DNA of 64,000 nt from Brevibacillus brevis (GTDB lineage Bacteria; Bacillota; Bacilli; Brevibacillales; Brevibacillaceae). The stretch spans positions 1,009,001 through 1,073,000 of the forward strand of contig NZ_CP041767.1 of assembly GCF_022026395.1 (NCBI RefSeq), read 5' to 3'. Shown piece by piece: positions 49,678 through 57,881 of the stretch (its first letter is position 1; each line of letters starts with the position of its first letter). The notes below the pieces were generated by a model. That model was not told the DNA's origin, did not search any database, and worked only from the letters and a program-made list of their open reading frames with translations. Position numbers and translations under genes: made by a program.

Positions 49678-50397
49678 TTAAAGCTTCTCCCCGATAAATA
49701 CGTAGCCTGTCCCCCATTGTGTTTTAATGAACTGACGTTCTGTTTCCAGCTTTTCACGGAGGTTTTTAATATGGACGGTCACTGTATTGAGCGAGCCATA
49801 TCCATATCCCCAGACACGGTCATAAATTTGCTCTCTTGTAAAGACGATGCCCGCATTTTCTGCGAGGAAGGTGAGTAGTTGGAATTCCTTGGTAGATAGC
49901 TCAATCTTTTGATTGCATACATAAACGGAATACGTTTCTTTATGGATTTCCAGGTCCTTGAATTTCAAAACCGTAATCGGAGAGGAGGCCGTTTCCTTCT
50001 CAGGCTGCTCTTCGGTATGCTTGCGAATGCGCTCATAGCGACGAAGGTGGGCACGAATGCGAGCGAGCAGCTCTTCTGTATCAAAAGGCTTCGTGATGTA
50101 ATCATCTGCGCCGATTTCGAAGCCGACTACTTTATCTACCGCTTTTCCTTTTGCACTGAGAAACAGTATAGGCAAATCCCACTCACGGCGAATTTGAGAG
50201 CAGAGCTCGTAGCCACTCATGTTGGGCATCATAATATCCAAAAGGATCAGGTTGGGACGCTCTCCTTGGCTGAGCAGCGAGAGTGCATCCTCTCCGCTCT
50301 CTGCGGAGGAAACGGTGAAGCCCTCGTTCTCCAAAATGTCTTCTAGCAGTTCAATAATCTCCAGATTGTCATCGACAATTAAAATGTGATCTTTCAC
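49678..50397 (-). CDS. OmpR-family response regulator
   Basis: A 239-residue regulator: receiver domain 1-118 with acidic pair at 9-10, phospho-acceptor Asp54 (LILLDIMMP), Lys in ITKPFD, and a PhoB-type winged helix at about 140-238 (STKEFQLLTFLAEN, GSLNTVTVHIKNLREKLE). The start is GTG behind GGGGGTTG. An IS1182 element is inserted 54 bases upstream, separating it from its former promoter region. Confidence 0.93.
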   Translation of the reverse strand: MKDHILIVDDNLEIIELLEDILENEGFTVSSAESGEDALSLLSQGERPNLILLDIMMPNMSGYELCSQIRREWDLPILFLSAKGKAVDKVVGFEIGADDYITKPFDTEELLARIRAHLRRYERIRKHTEEQPEKETASSPITVLKFKDLEIHKETYSVYVCNQKIELSTKEFQLLTFLAENAGIVFTREQIYDRVWGYGYGSLNTVTVHIKNLREKLETERQFIKTQWGTGYVFIGEKL

Positions 50398-50433
50398 CGG
50401 AACAACCCCCAGTTACTTCTATTAATAAGGAAT

Positions 50434-50450
50434 ACCATTCAAAGAATGGG
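50434..50450 (+). repeat. Left 17-bp direct repeat (target duplication)
   Basis: ACCATTCAAAGAATGGG, identical to 52004-52020 on the other side of the IS. It is itself palindromic (CCATTC-AAA-GAATGG), as IS1182-family targets often are. Confidence 0.88.
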
Positions 50451-52003
50451 CAGGCTGTCGAGAAAGTCGACAGCCATTTTTGTTTCACTTAATTTTAAAG
50501 CGACACCGCGTTAATTTGTTATAATTCTTATAATTACATTTAACAGTAGGTGATAATTGTGCTTTCCTCCAATGATAAAAATCCGCAAATGCATTACGAA
50601 TTTGTGTGCCTCGATGAATTGGTCCCAGAGGACCATTTATTAAGGGTCATCCAAAAACATATAGATTTCTCTTTCATCCGAGAAAAAGTACGTCAATATT
50701 ATTGCGAGGATAACGGTAGACCTTCCATTGATCCTATTGTTTTATTTAAAATGATTTTCATTGGATACCTTTACGGTATCCGCTCAGAGAGGCAGCTCGA
50801 AAAAGAAATCCAGACTAATATCGCCTACCGTTGGTTTCTTGGCCTTTCTTTAACAGATCGAGTTCCAGATCACACAACAATCAGTTGGAATCGTCGAACC
50901 CGTTTTAAAAATACAAATGTTTTTCAGGAGATTTTTGATGAAATTGTGCGTTTGGCGATTCAGCATCGAATGGTCGCTGGACGTGTATTGATAAGTGATT
51001 CCACGCATCTTAAAGCAAATGCGAATAAACGAAAATTTAAGAAGCATGTCATCGAGAAAACGAGTCGTGCCTATCTCAAAGATTTAGAGGCAGCAATTAA
51101 TGAAGACCGCGAAGTACATGGAAAAAAGGATTAAAGCCTAGAGAGGGTGTGAAGGAAGAAAAGGAAATCAAGGTGAGTACTACTGATCCAGAAAGTGGCT
51201 ACATGGTTCGAGACAGCAAGCCCGAAGGCTTTTTCTATCTCGATCACCGGACCGTCGATCATAAGTACAATATTATTACCGATGTCCATGTCACTGCTGG
51301 CAATGTCCATGATTCCGTTCCTTACATAGATAGGCTGAATCTCCAAATCGAGAAGTTTGGGTTTAAGGATACAATTGAAGCAATTGCATTAGATGCTGGT
51401 TACTTAACTACTCCAATCTGCAAGGCACTTCACGATATAAATGTATTTGCTGTCATCGGTCATCGTGCCTTTACACCTGTTAAAGGCCTTTTTGCTAAAT
51501 GGCGTTTTAAATATGCTCTGGAGTCCGATGTGTACATATGCCCTCAAAAACATAAGCTTACTTATTCGACTACTGATCGAAACGGATACAGGATGTATAA
51601 GTCCAATAAAGAAATTTGTAAAACTTGTCCAAGGCTTACTGAGTGTACCCGATCTAAAAATCACCAAAAGGTGATAAGCAGGCACGTTTGGGAAGAGAGT
51701 AAGGAATGGGTTCGACAGAACCGTTTAAGTAAATCAGGGAAATATTTGTATAGATTAAGATACCAAACCATAGAGCGAAGCTTTGCAGATGCTAAAGAAC
51801 TGCATGGGCTTCGCTATTGTAGGTTACGCGGACGTGAAAATGTCCAAGAGCAGGTATTGATGACAGCAACAGTTCAAAACATTAAAAAGATAGCACTACA
51901 CCTAGCGAAAGCAAGTTAGGTGCAGGCTATCCTCTTTTTCAGCACTTCGTGCTGGAACAATACCAAAAAGAAATCCCCAAAATGGGGGTTTCTCTTCAGT
52001 CTG
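50451..52003 (+). mobile_element. IS1182-family insertion sequence, 1553 bp
   Basis: The element lies between identical 17-bp direct repeats. Its ends are imperfect inverted repeats (CAGGCTGTCGAGAAA at 50451-50465; complement of 51989-52003 reads CAGACTGAAGAGAAA, 12 of 15 matching). Both ends also contain hairpins: GGCTGTCG/CGACAGCC on the left and CCCCA/TGGGG on the right. It carries one transposase gene in two frames. Identical target repeats suggest a fairly recent insertion. Confidence 0.9.
50559..51919 (+). CDS. IS1182-family transposase, split by a -1 frameshift
   Basis: The first frame (GTG 50559 to TAA 51132-51134) encodes the N-terminal helix-turn-helix and the start of the DDE domain (LISDSTHLKANANKRK). 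The second frame continues it from 51128 (KVSTTDPESGYMVRDSKPEGFFYLDH..., ICKTCPRLTECTRSKNH, RYQTIERSFADAKELHGLRY) to 51919. The join falls at A_AAA_AAG (51122-51128), the classic -1 slippery heptamer in the correct frame; slippage gives a 453-residue protein, the expected family length. Whether this is programmed or a loss of one A is undecided. Confidence 0.88.
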
Positions 52004-52020
52004 ACCATTCAAAGAATGGG
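52004..52020 (+). repeat. Right 17-bp direct repeat (target duplication)
   Basis: Second copy of ACCATTCAAAGAATGGG. Beyond it, the minus strand has a TATGAT -10-like box (about 52030) that may be the original promoter of the two-component operon. Confidence 0.88.
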
Positions 52021-52133
52021 TCTTGTCTATCATAACATGCTTTGACCTGATCAGGGGAAGAAACCCCGTAAGTTATTAAGTTGTTCTAATATGTGAGGGT
52101 ACCTCTTTAGACCAGGTACTAAATTTCGTCAGA

Positions 52134-52164
52134 AAAAGCCAGAGACGTAGTGTCCCTGGCTTTT
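52134..52164 (-). terminator. Terminator of the NlpC/P60 gene
   Basis: AAAAGCCAG and CTGGCTTTT form the stem; the minus strand ends in a T run. It lies 18 bases after the stop codon. Confidence 0.85.
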
Positions 52165-52181
52165 ATTATTTTGCCGAATGA

Positions 52182-52703
52182 CTATTTTTTAGCTGGTTTT
52201 TCCGGCAACGATGCAGCTTGCACCGCTTTTTCCTTATTCGGAGTTTCTGCTTTCGCTAGAACAGGAACGCTGAGACGCTTGGCGCCTACATAACGCTTGC
52301 TCCAGTAGTATGGATCGCTCAACTTGGTGTTGACGACTCCACGACCAGATTCCGAGTGCACGAATGTGCCGTCTCCGATGTAGATACCCACGTGAGAAAT
52401 GCTGCGACCGTTCGTGTTGAAGAATACGAGATCGCCTGGCTGCAAATCTTTTCTGGCTACCTCTGTACCTAATTCGTACTGGGAAGCAGAATTGTGAGGC
52501 AGGTCTACACCTAACGCATCAAATACGTAGCGCGTGAAACCGGAGCAGTCAAAGCCCTTTTTGGACGAGCCGGAAGATTTGTAAGGGGTACCGTACAAGT
52601 CACTGACTACTTCATTGAGAGTATTCTCCTCAGCAGCCTGTGCAGTGCCTGCCCCCATAGCAAGCAATCCAGCCATAAATAAAGATAAAACCATCTTGCG
52701 CAA
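52182..52703 (-). CDS. Secreted NlpC/P60 peptidoglycan endopeptidase
   Basis: A 173-residue secreted cell-wall hydrolase. Signal peptide 1-23 (cleavage after AQA), then the NlpC/P60 domain with the catalytic triad Cys53 (GFDCSGF), His104 (ISHVGIYIG) and His116 (FVHSE), and a Lys/Ala-rich tail. Such enzymes cut the gamma-D-Glu-diaminopimelate bond. The start is TTG at 52703 behind GGGAG. A c-di-AMP riboswitch precedes it, a common pairing with wall hydrolases. Confidence 0.93.
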   Translation of the reverse strand: MRKMVLSLFMAGLLAMGAGTAQAAEENTLNEVVSDLYGTPYKSSGSSKKGFDCSGFTRYVFDALGVDLPHNSASQYELGTEVARKDLQPGDLVFFNTNGRSISHVGIYIGDGTFVHSESGRGVVNTKLSDPYYWSKRYVGAKRLSVPVLAKAETPNKEKAVQAASLPEKPAKK

Positions 52704-52719
52704 AAGAAACTGCTCCCTT

Positions 52720-52842
52720 CGTGAGCCTACGAGGTTAGCTGAAGGGTTCGGTCGAAAGGACGCCCTAGGCTGCTAGGAGTAGCAACCATTCACCCCAAAA
52801 ACGTGGTTCCCCCGTTTCCGCCAAGCGGAATTCGGCTATTTT
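52720..52842 (-). promoter_or_regulatory. c-di-AMP riboswitch (ydaO/yuaA type)
   Basis: Read on the minus strand, the leader holds the conserved blocks GGGGGAACCA, TTTTGGGGTGAAT, CCTAGGGC, GACCGAACCC and TCAGCTAACCTCGTAGGC, in the order known for ydaO-type RNAs. High c-di-AMP normally turns these genes off. The identification is by pattern recognition, but several conserved blocks coincide. Confidence 0.9.
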
Positions 52843-53165
52843 TCGATGTTTTTTTACACGCACTCTTACGAAGATTCTACGCCAGTCCTTTATTTCCTTC
52901 TTTTTATCTGTTCGTTCACATATTCGTCACAAAGATGCCGTCAAATGCTGTAACGTTTTCGTTCGACAGTGCAAGCCGCCTTTCGACGCGTGCTTATTCT
53001 GTCTTGCGGGACAGCTCGTCCGATTAGGGCAGGAAATTGTCTCCGTCCAAGGACGGAGGGAAAAACCAACCGCACGCCCGTTATGGGAAGCCTATACCGA
53101 GGGCTACAATAAGGGCATAACGTTCCACAAGCACCACATGCAAAACGAATGGAGGTAAGCGAGTA
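52843..53165. other. Intergenic region with LiaI-like promoter and a perfect hairpin
   Basis: CTCCGTCCAAGGACGGAG at 53041-53058 is a perfect 8-bp palindrome and CTGTCTTGCGGGACAG just upstream another; neither has a T run, so operator roles for the LiaR regulator are plausible. TACAAT at 53105-53110 may be the -10 of the LiaI-like gene. The part from 52843 to 52980 shows nothing beyond the likely promoter of the riboswitch transcript. Confidence 0.45.
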
Positions 53166-53570
53166 ATGAGCGAACGGTCTGGCAAAGTTCTACTCGGGCT
53201 GGTTCTGCTGCTAGTCGGTGGGTTGGTTCTTCTGGATCTGGTGGGTATCGATATCGGAGACTTGCTCGGGTTTATCATTCCCGGCGTGATCATGATATAC
53301 GGTGCCAAAAAGATCATGGGACAAACCGGTTCACGTTTTTGGGGAATCCTGGTCTTCCTGTTCGGGTTCCTGATGTTGATTGGCAAGCTTGACCTACTGT
53401 TTCACGCGCTTCTGGCCATTGGGGTGATTTATCTGGGATATCGCTTACTGCGTCCCAGCCAAGAGCCAAAACAAGCGCCTCCTTCTTGGGAGCGTGAATG
53501 GGCCCAAAAAGTATTAAAGGAAGATACGCTGGACACTTGGGAGAGAAACGTAAGAAGACGCCCGCAGTAA
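53166..53570 (+). CDS. LiaI/LiaF-TM-like membrane protein
   Basis: A 134-residue protein with four short hydrophobic helices in the pattern of the LiaF transmembrane region (GLVLLLVGGLVLLDLVGIDIGDLLGFIIPGVIMIYGAKKI, then FWGILVFLFGFLMLI) and a soluble charged tail from about residue 97. Such proteins anchor PspA/LiaH at the membrane. It stands directly before the PspA-family gene in a Lia-type locus, as liaI does in B. subtilis. GGAGG precedes the ATG by 10 bases. Confidence 0.8.
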   Translation: MSERSGKVLLGLVLLLVGGLVLLDLVGIDIGDLLGFIIPGVIMIYGAKKIMGQTGSRFWGILVFLFGFLMLIGKLDLLFHALLAIGVIYLGYRLLRPSQEPKQAPPSWEREWAQKVLKEDTLDTWERNVRRRPQ

Positions 53571-53634
53571 CGCCTATGTCGCAAGAGTCTTTTGGATGAA
53601 CAATATGATGTGATATGATGAGGAGGAAAAAATA

Positions 53635-54330
53635 ATGAGTATCTTTAAACGTTTGCGTGACCTGACAGTAGCTTCGGTAAATGATGCATTGGATTCCATG
53701 GAAGATCCGGTAGTAATGCTGAATCAATATATGCGTGACATGGAAGTAGAAATCGGACAAGTTGAAGTCGCGGTTGCCCGTCAGGTTGCACTGGAAAAGA
53801 AATTCCGTCAGCAATTGGATGAAGCCAATGCCCTGATCGAAAAACGCGATCGTCAAGTCAAGCTCGCCTTAACTGAGGGAGAAGACGAGTTGGCACGTCG
53901 AGCACTCGCTGACAAGAAGCAGTACGAAGGCCGGGCAGCGGAATATGAAACTCTCTACCTGTCAGCATCCGAGGCGGCTACACAAATGCGCGAGAAGCTG
54001 GCTGAGCTGAAGGAAGAGTTCTATAAAATGCGTGCGAAAAAGTTCACACTGATGGCACGTGCACAAGTAGCTCGTACACAAAAGCAAGTCAATCAAGCAG
54101 TTGTTGGTATCGGCAATCAGTCCGCAGGCCGTGGCTTCGCCCGCATGGAGGAAAAAGTCATGCGCATGGAAGCAGAAGCGCAAATGAGTGGGCAATGGCG
54201 CCAAACGAACCGCGCTTGGGAGAACGCTTTGTCTGACCTGGAAAAGGATGATCTCGATGCAGAACTTGCTAGCATCAAAGCATCCATTAATGAAGCAAAA
54301 ACACCGGTAGCCAAACCAGTACAATCCTAA
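53635..54330 (+). CDS. PspA/IM30 family protein (LiaH-like)
   Basis: A 231-residue coiled-coil protein of the phage-shock/ESCRT-III superfamily. The start SIFKRLRDLTVASVNDALDSMEDPVVMLNQYMRDMEVEIGQVE is the family signature (amphipathic helix 0 and helix 1), and heptad-rich helices continue to about 190. It forms oligomers that protect the membrane during envelope stress. AGGAGG precedes the ATG by 8 bases. A terminator follows, separating the LiaI-LiaH part from the rest of the locus. Confidence 0.93.
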   Translation: MSIFKRLRDLTVASVNDALDSMEDPVVMLNQYMRDMEVEIGQVEVAVARQVALEKKFRQQLDEANALIEKRDRQVKLALTEGEDELARRALADKKQYEGRAAEYETLYLSASEAATQMREKLAELKEEFYKMRAKKFTLMARAQVARTQKQVNQAVVGIGNQSAGRGFARMEEKVMRMEAEAQMSGQWRQTNRAWENALSDLEKDDLDAELASIKASINEAKTPVAKPVQS

Positions 54331-54378
54331 TTCAACAGGAACTGGGGGACAAGGTGTAGAATAGATTGGGTCAATTCG

Positions 54379-54405
54379 GCAGCCTGTGTACATCAGGCTG
54401 CTTTT
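54379..54405 (+). terminator. Terminator inside the Lia locus
   Basis: GCAGCCTG and CAGGCTGC form an 8-bp stem with a 7-base loop, followed by TTTTCCCC. The T run is short, so read-through into liaFSR is likely. Confidence 0.8.
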
Positions 54406-54424
54406 CCCCTAGGAGGTACGATTC

Positions 54425-55003
54425 TTGCAGGACTTCTTGGTCTTTTTGCGGCGGTTTATCGCTGAGCCTGGACGCGTCGGTAGTATAATCCCCAGCTCTC
54501 GTTTTTTATGTGAGCAAATGTTGAAAAGCGTCGATTGGGCTTCAACCGATGTGATCCTGGAGCTGGGACCTGGTACAGGGGCATTTACCCAAACGATCTA
54601 TCAGCGCTTGCGTCCCGGCACACAGTACGTGCTTGTGGAACGAGATTCCCAATTTCGCTCTATGCTTCAATCACGTTTTCCCGATCTTCCTATCAGGGAG
54701 GAAGCGACTAAACTTAGGTCTTACTTGGAGGAGCAGGACCTTGTAGGTGCAGATGTCATTATCTCAGGTCTGCCATTCGCCAATTTTCCACAAGAGCTGC
54801 GGGCAGCAATTCTGGACGAAGTTCAATCTGTACTGAAGCCAGGGGGCCTATTTATTACATTCCAATATTCGCTACAACTCCAGGCTGAGTTGCAGGATCG
54901 TTTTCCCCGGGTTGAGATCGACTTTACCCTGTTGAACATTCCGCCTGCATTCATCTATACATGTCGTAATGGTCAAAGTGAAAACGATCAGCATGGGGCG
55001 TGA
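54425..55003 (+). CDS. SAM-dependent methyltransferase (phospholipid/rRNA type)
   Basis: A 192-residue methyltransferase: FLRRFIAEPGRVGSIIPSSRFLCEQML, then motif I VILELGPGTGAFT, VLVERD at strand 2 and IISGLPFANFP (NPPY-like) at motif IV. This layout is that of the KsgA-like/phosphatidylethanolamine N-methyltransferase (PmtA) group, in which SSR...L and GLPF are typical. It starts with TTG behind AGGAGG. Its place between PspA and liaF suggests a role in membrane lipid modification under envelope stress, but that is inference. Confidence 0.85.
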   Translation: MQDFLVFLRRFIAEPGRVGSIIPSSRFLCEQMLKSVDWASTDVILELGPGTGAFTQTIYQRLRPGTQYVLVERDSQFRSMLQSRFPDLPIREEATKLRSYLEEQDLVGADVIISGLPFANFPQELRAAILDEVQSVLKPGGLFITFQYSLQLQAELQDRFPRVEIDFTLLNIPPAFIYTCRNGQSENDQHGA

Positions 55004-55017
55004 GAGAGGAGACTTTT

Positions 55018-55908
55018 GTGAAACTGTCCCGTTTGCACAAAATGTTGGCTGGTGTCCTGATTATTTTTACGGGAATCGGTCTTTTGTTAGACAGTTTGGG
55101 TATCATTTCGTTCGGTCTGTTTGATTTGTGGCCGATGGTGCTTATTTATTTCGGCCTTCGTTTGTGGGGGAATAAAAATCGGATTGGCGGAGGAATTTTA
55201 TTCTCGCTGGGGACCATCATCGCGATGGATATGTGGTTTAGTGTCGGGATTGATGATTTGTTCCAGATTGCAGTGCCAATCGTGTTTATTTATTTCGGGT
55301 TTCAGTTGATTCGGGGCAAGAACAGCAGACGAGATCACCGTGTGAATCAGCCATTAGGCGAGAGTGGGACCCCATCTGCTGCGGAGACGATTTTGACTAG
55401 TGATGCGAGTATCCCGAATGACGTGAACGTTTCAACAGCGGAGCGCCCTTGGCTAGACAGCTGGAACAAATGGAAGCATGTTGGTGGAAAAATTCCTCAT
55501 CACGAAAGCATGTCTTCATCCCCTGACGACATGCTGCCAAAAGATTCCCGCAGTTCTCTGATTGGGGATTATCACCTGACTTCCGGGCGTTTTGAACTGA
55601 ATCACTTGCATGTCTGGCATGGAATCGGGGATGTTGTGATTGATCTTTCCCGGGCAGTGTTGATGCGGGATGAAGCGGTTCTTGTCGTAGAGGGCTGGGT
55701 AGGCGATGTGACGATTTATGTACCGGTCGATCTTCCTGTATCGGTAACGGCAGGGTTAAGTATTGGTGACCTGGAGGTGCTAAGCCACCGTCAGGGGGGG
55801 ATCAACCGCAGTGTTAAGATTCGTTCTGATCAGTATGATGAAGCATTGCAAAAAGTAAACTTGCATATCTCGCTGCTTGTCGGCGATATAAAAGTCAAGT
55901 ACATCTAG
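55018..55908 (+). CDS. liaF: LiaF-like negative regulator
   Basis: A 296-residue membrane protein: four helices in the first ~95 residues (MLAGVLIIFTGIGLLLDSLGIISFGLFDLWPMVLIYFGLRLW...), a variable linker, and a C-terminal LiaF-type beta domain from about 180 (SLIGDYHLTSGRFELNHLHVWHGIGDVVIDLSRA, VEGWVGDVTIYVPVDLPVSVTA). LiaF inhibits the LiaS kinase in the absence of cell-wall stress. The start is GTG at 55018, 6 bases after AGAGGAG. Confidence 0.92.
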   Translation: MKLSRLHKMLAGVLIIFTGIGLLLDSLGIISFGLFDLWPMVLIYFGLRLWGNKNRIGGGILFSLGTIIAMDMWFSVGIDDLFQIAVPIVFIYFGFQLIRGKNSRRDHRVNQPLGESGTPSAAETILTSDASIPNDVNVSTAERPWLDSWNKWKHVGGKIPHHESMSSSPDDMLPKDSRSSLIGDYHLTSGRFELNHLHVWHGIGDVVIDLSRAVLMRDEAVLVVEGWVGDVTIYVPVDLPVSVTAGLSIGDLEVLSHRQGGINRSVKIRSDQYDEALQKVNLHISLLVGDIKVKYI

Positions 55909-55921
55909 GAGGTACTGGCGG

Positions 55922-57070
55922 ATGCGTCGACAGCGATTGGCAAGTATTCAGTGGCAATACGTGCGCTATGGCATGTTACTGGCCGTCAGTGCAGTTACTG
56001 CCGCGTTTATTTGTTTCTTTTGGCTATACTTTTTATGGAAAGATCACCCGGGGATTCATCGGTGGTACAACGAAGTAATCAGCGACCGCAACTTCGTGTG
56101 GTGGCTTGAAGAATATATAGGAATCAATCTCCCTGCCGATCCAGAGGGTTTGATTCAGCTTGCTGCTTTTGTTGTTTCTTTGCCTGCAGGTGTCTTAGTG
56201 GCATTGATCATTTCCTATATCGTCGGCAATTTGTTGAAAAAGAGACTCAGTGTACTGTGGGAAGCTGCCATGAAGCTTGGGCGCGGAATGCTGTCGTATC
56301 GGGTTCCCGAATTGGGCGTCGATGAAGTAGGCGAATTGGGATGGCAGATCAATCGCCTGGCTTCGCAATGGGAAGAGCAAGTAGCATCTTTGCAGCGGCT
56401 GTCGAACCACAATGCGGCTCTCGCAGAACAATTGAAGCATGCAGCGGTAACAGAGGAGCGACAGAGATTGGCGAGAGAACTGCATGACGCAGTCAGCCAG
56501 CAGTTGTTCGCTATCGCCATGACGACTGCGGCGATGAAACGGCTTGTCGAAAAAAATCCTCAACGTGCAGCCCAACAGATTGAATTGGTCGAGGAGATGG
56601 CAGCAGCTGCACAAGCGGAGATGAGGGCGTTGCTCTTGCATCTTCGCCCGGCTACGTTACAAAACAAGTCATTGAAGGAAGCCATTCTGGAACTTTTAGA
56701 TGAGCTGACGCGTAAAAATACCATGCAGCTGGCGTGGGAGATCGAAGACGTAGAAGGCTTGCCGAGTGGAATTGAGGATCATCTGTTCCGCATTTTGCAG
56801 GAGTCCTTATCCAACACATTGCGGCATGCCAGAGCTACCCAGATTACAGTGAAGCTGTTTACATTGCAAGAGCAGGTTCGCCTGCGAGTAACGGATGATG
56901 GTGTTGGTTTTGATCCAGATGGGGAGAAAATGACGTCCTACGGTCTGCGCAGCATGCAGGAGCGCGTAGCAGAGGTCGGAGGCTCCATGGAGATTTACTC
57001 GGCGATTGGGAAAGGGACGCAAATTGAGGTGCGTATTCCTCTAATGTCACAGACGGAACGGGAAGGGTGA
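55922..57070 (+). CDS. liaS: LiaS-like sensor histidine kinase
   Basis: A 382-residue NarL/DesK-type kinase (HisKA_3). Two helices at about 16-39 and 78-102 flank a short ~38-residue extracellular loop, an intramembrane-sensing layout; HAMP follows; His188 lies in EERQRLARELHDAVSQQLF; the ATPase domain shows LRHARATQ and DDGVGFDPDGE, then TSYGLRSMQERVAEVGG. AGGAGG precedes the ATG by 8 bases. LiaF upstream and LiaR downstream complete the set. Confidence 0.93.
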   Translation: MRRQRLASIQWQYVRYGMLLAVSAVTAAFICFFWLYFLWKDHPGIHRWYNEVISDRNFVWWLEEYIGINLPADPEGLIQLAAFVVSLPAGVLVALIISYIVGNLLKKRLSVLWEAAMKLGRGMLSYRVPELGVDEVGELGWQINRLASQWEEQVASLQRLSNHNAALAEQLKHAAVTEERQRLARELHDAVSQQLFAIAMTTAAMKRLVEKNPQRAAQQIELVEEMAAAAQAEMRALLLHLRPATLQNKSLKEAILELLDELTRKNTMQLAWEIEDVEGLPSGIEDHLFRILQESLSNTLRHARATQITVKLFTLQEQVRLRVTDDGVGFDPDGEKMTSYGLRSMQERVAEVGGSMEIYSAIGKGTQIEVRIPLMSQTEREG

Positions 57071-57077
57071 AGGCTCA

Positions 57078-57707
57078 GTGATTCGGGTACTTCTGGTAGA
57101 TGATCACGAAATGGTTCGGATGGGTCTGGCTGCTTATTTGTCTACGGAGGACGATATTGAAGTCGTAGCAGAGGCAGGCAGTGGGGAAGAAGGGGTGCGA
57201 ATGACGCAAGAGCTGCGCCCAGATGTTGTTCTGATGGATTTAGTCATGGAAGGCATCGGCGGTGTGGAAGCGACTCGGCGTATTCGTGAAAGCTGTCCAT
57301 CCAGTAAGGTTATTGTCTTGACTAGCTTTATTGATGACGAAAAGGTATACCCGGTCATTGAAGCCGGGGCATTCAGCTACTTGCTGAAGACTTCGCGTGC
57401 AGCCGAGATTGCAAAGGCAATTCGCTCTGCTGCGGCGGGTGAGCCAGTTTTGGAATCGAGGGTAGCAGGAAAAATCATGGCCCGTTTCCGTCACGGTCAA
57501 GAGTCCCATCCCCATGAGCAGCTAACGCCGCGCGAGTTGGAGGTTTTGAAGCTAATCGGTCAGGGCAAGTCCAATCAGGAGATTGCTGATGAGCTCATTA
57601 TCGGGATCAAAACGGTCAAGACTCATGTCAGCAACATTCTTGCCAAGCTGAACGTGGAGGATCGCACGCAAGCGGCCATTTACGTGCATACGCATAGCTT
57701 AGGTTAA
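57078..57707 (+). CDS. liaR: LiaR-like response regulator
   Basis: A 209-residue NarL-family regulator: receiver domain with Asp54 (VVLMDLVMEGIGG), Thr in VLTS and Lys in YLLKTS; LuxR-type helix-turn-helix at about 148-205 (LTPRELEVLKLIGQGKSNQEIADELIIGIKTVKTHVSNIL). The GTG start at 57078 lies 7 bases after the liaS stop. By analogy to Bacillus it activates the LiaI-LiaH unit in response to antibiotics that disturb lipid II. Confidence 0.94.
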   Translation: MIRVLLVDDHEMVRMGLAAYLSTEDDIEVVAEAGSGEEGVRMTQELRPDVVLMDLVMEGIGGVEATRRIRESCPSSKVIVLTSFIDDEKVYPVIEAGAFSYLLKTSRAAEIAKAIRSAAAGEPVLESRVAGKIMARFRHGQESHPHEQLTPRELEVLKLIGQGKSNQEIADELIIGIKTVKTHVSNILAKLNVEDRTQAAIYVHTHSLG

Positions 57708-57727
57708 TCACATCGCATCATGTATAG

Positions 57728-57785
57728 GTAAACGCGCCAAATAGCTCCTCAGTAAACAGGGGCTCTTTCGCGCGTTTACTTGTTT
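57728..57785 (+). terminator. Terminator of the Lia operon
   Basis: GTAAACGCGC and GCGCGTTTAC enclose a second stem AGCTCCT/AGGGGCT; TTGTTT follows. A long, strong hairpin. Confidence 0.85.
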
Positions 57786-57881
57786 AAACCGTTTTCTTGT
57801 ACGCAAACCGTGAGTTTTTTTCGTAGATGTGGTAAAGATAGTAAGTAACGAATGAGAGATAACGGAAAGGAGGGCCGGGCT

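Noticed and set aside
53041..53058. Hairpin as an intrinsic terminator
   Set aside because: Perfect stem but no T run on either strand; better read as an operator or RNA hairpin.
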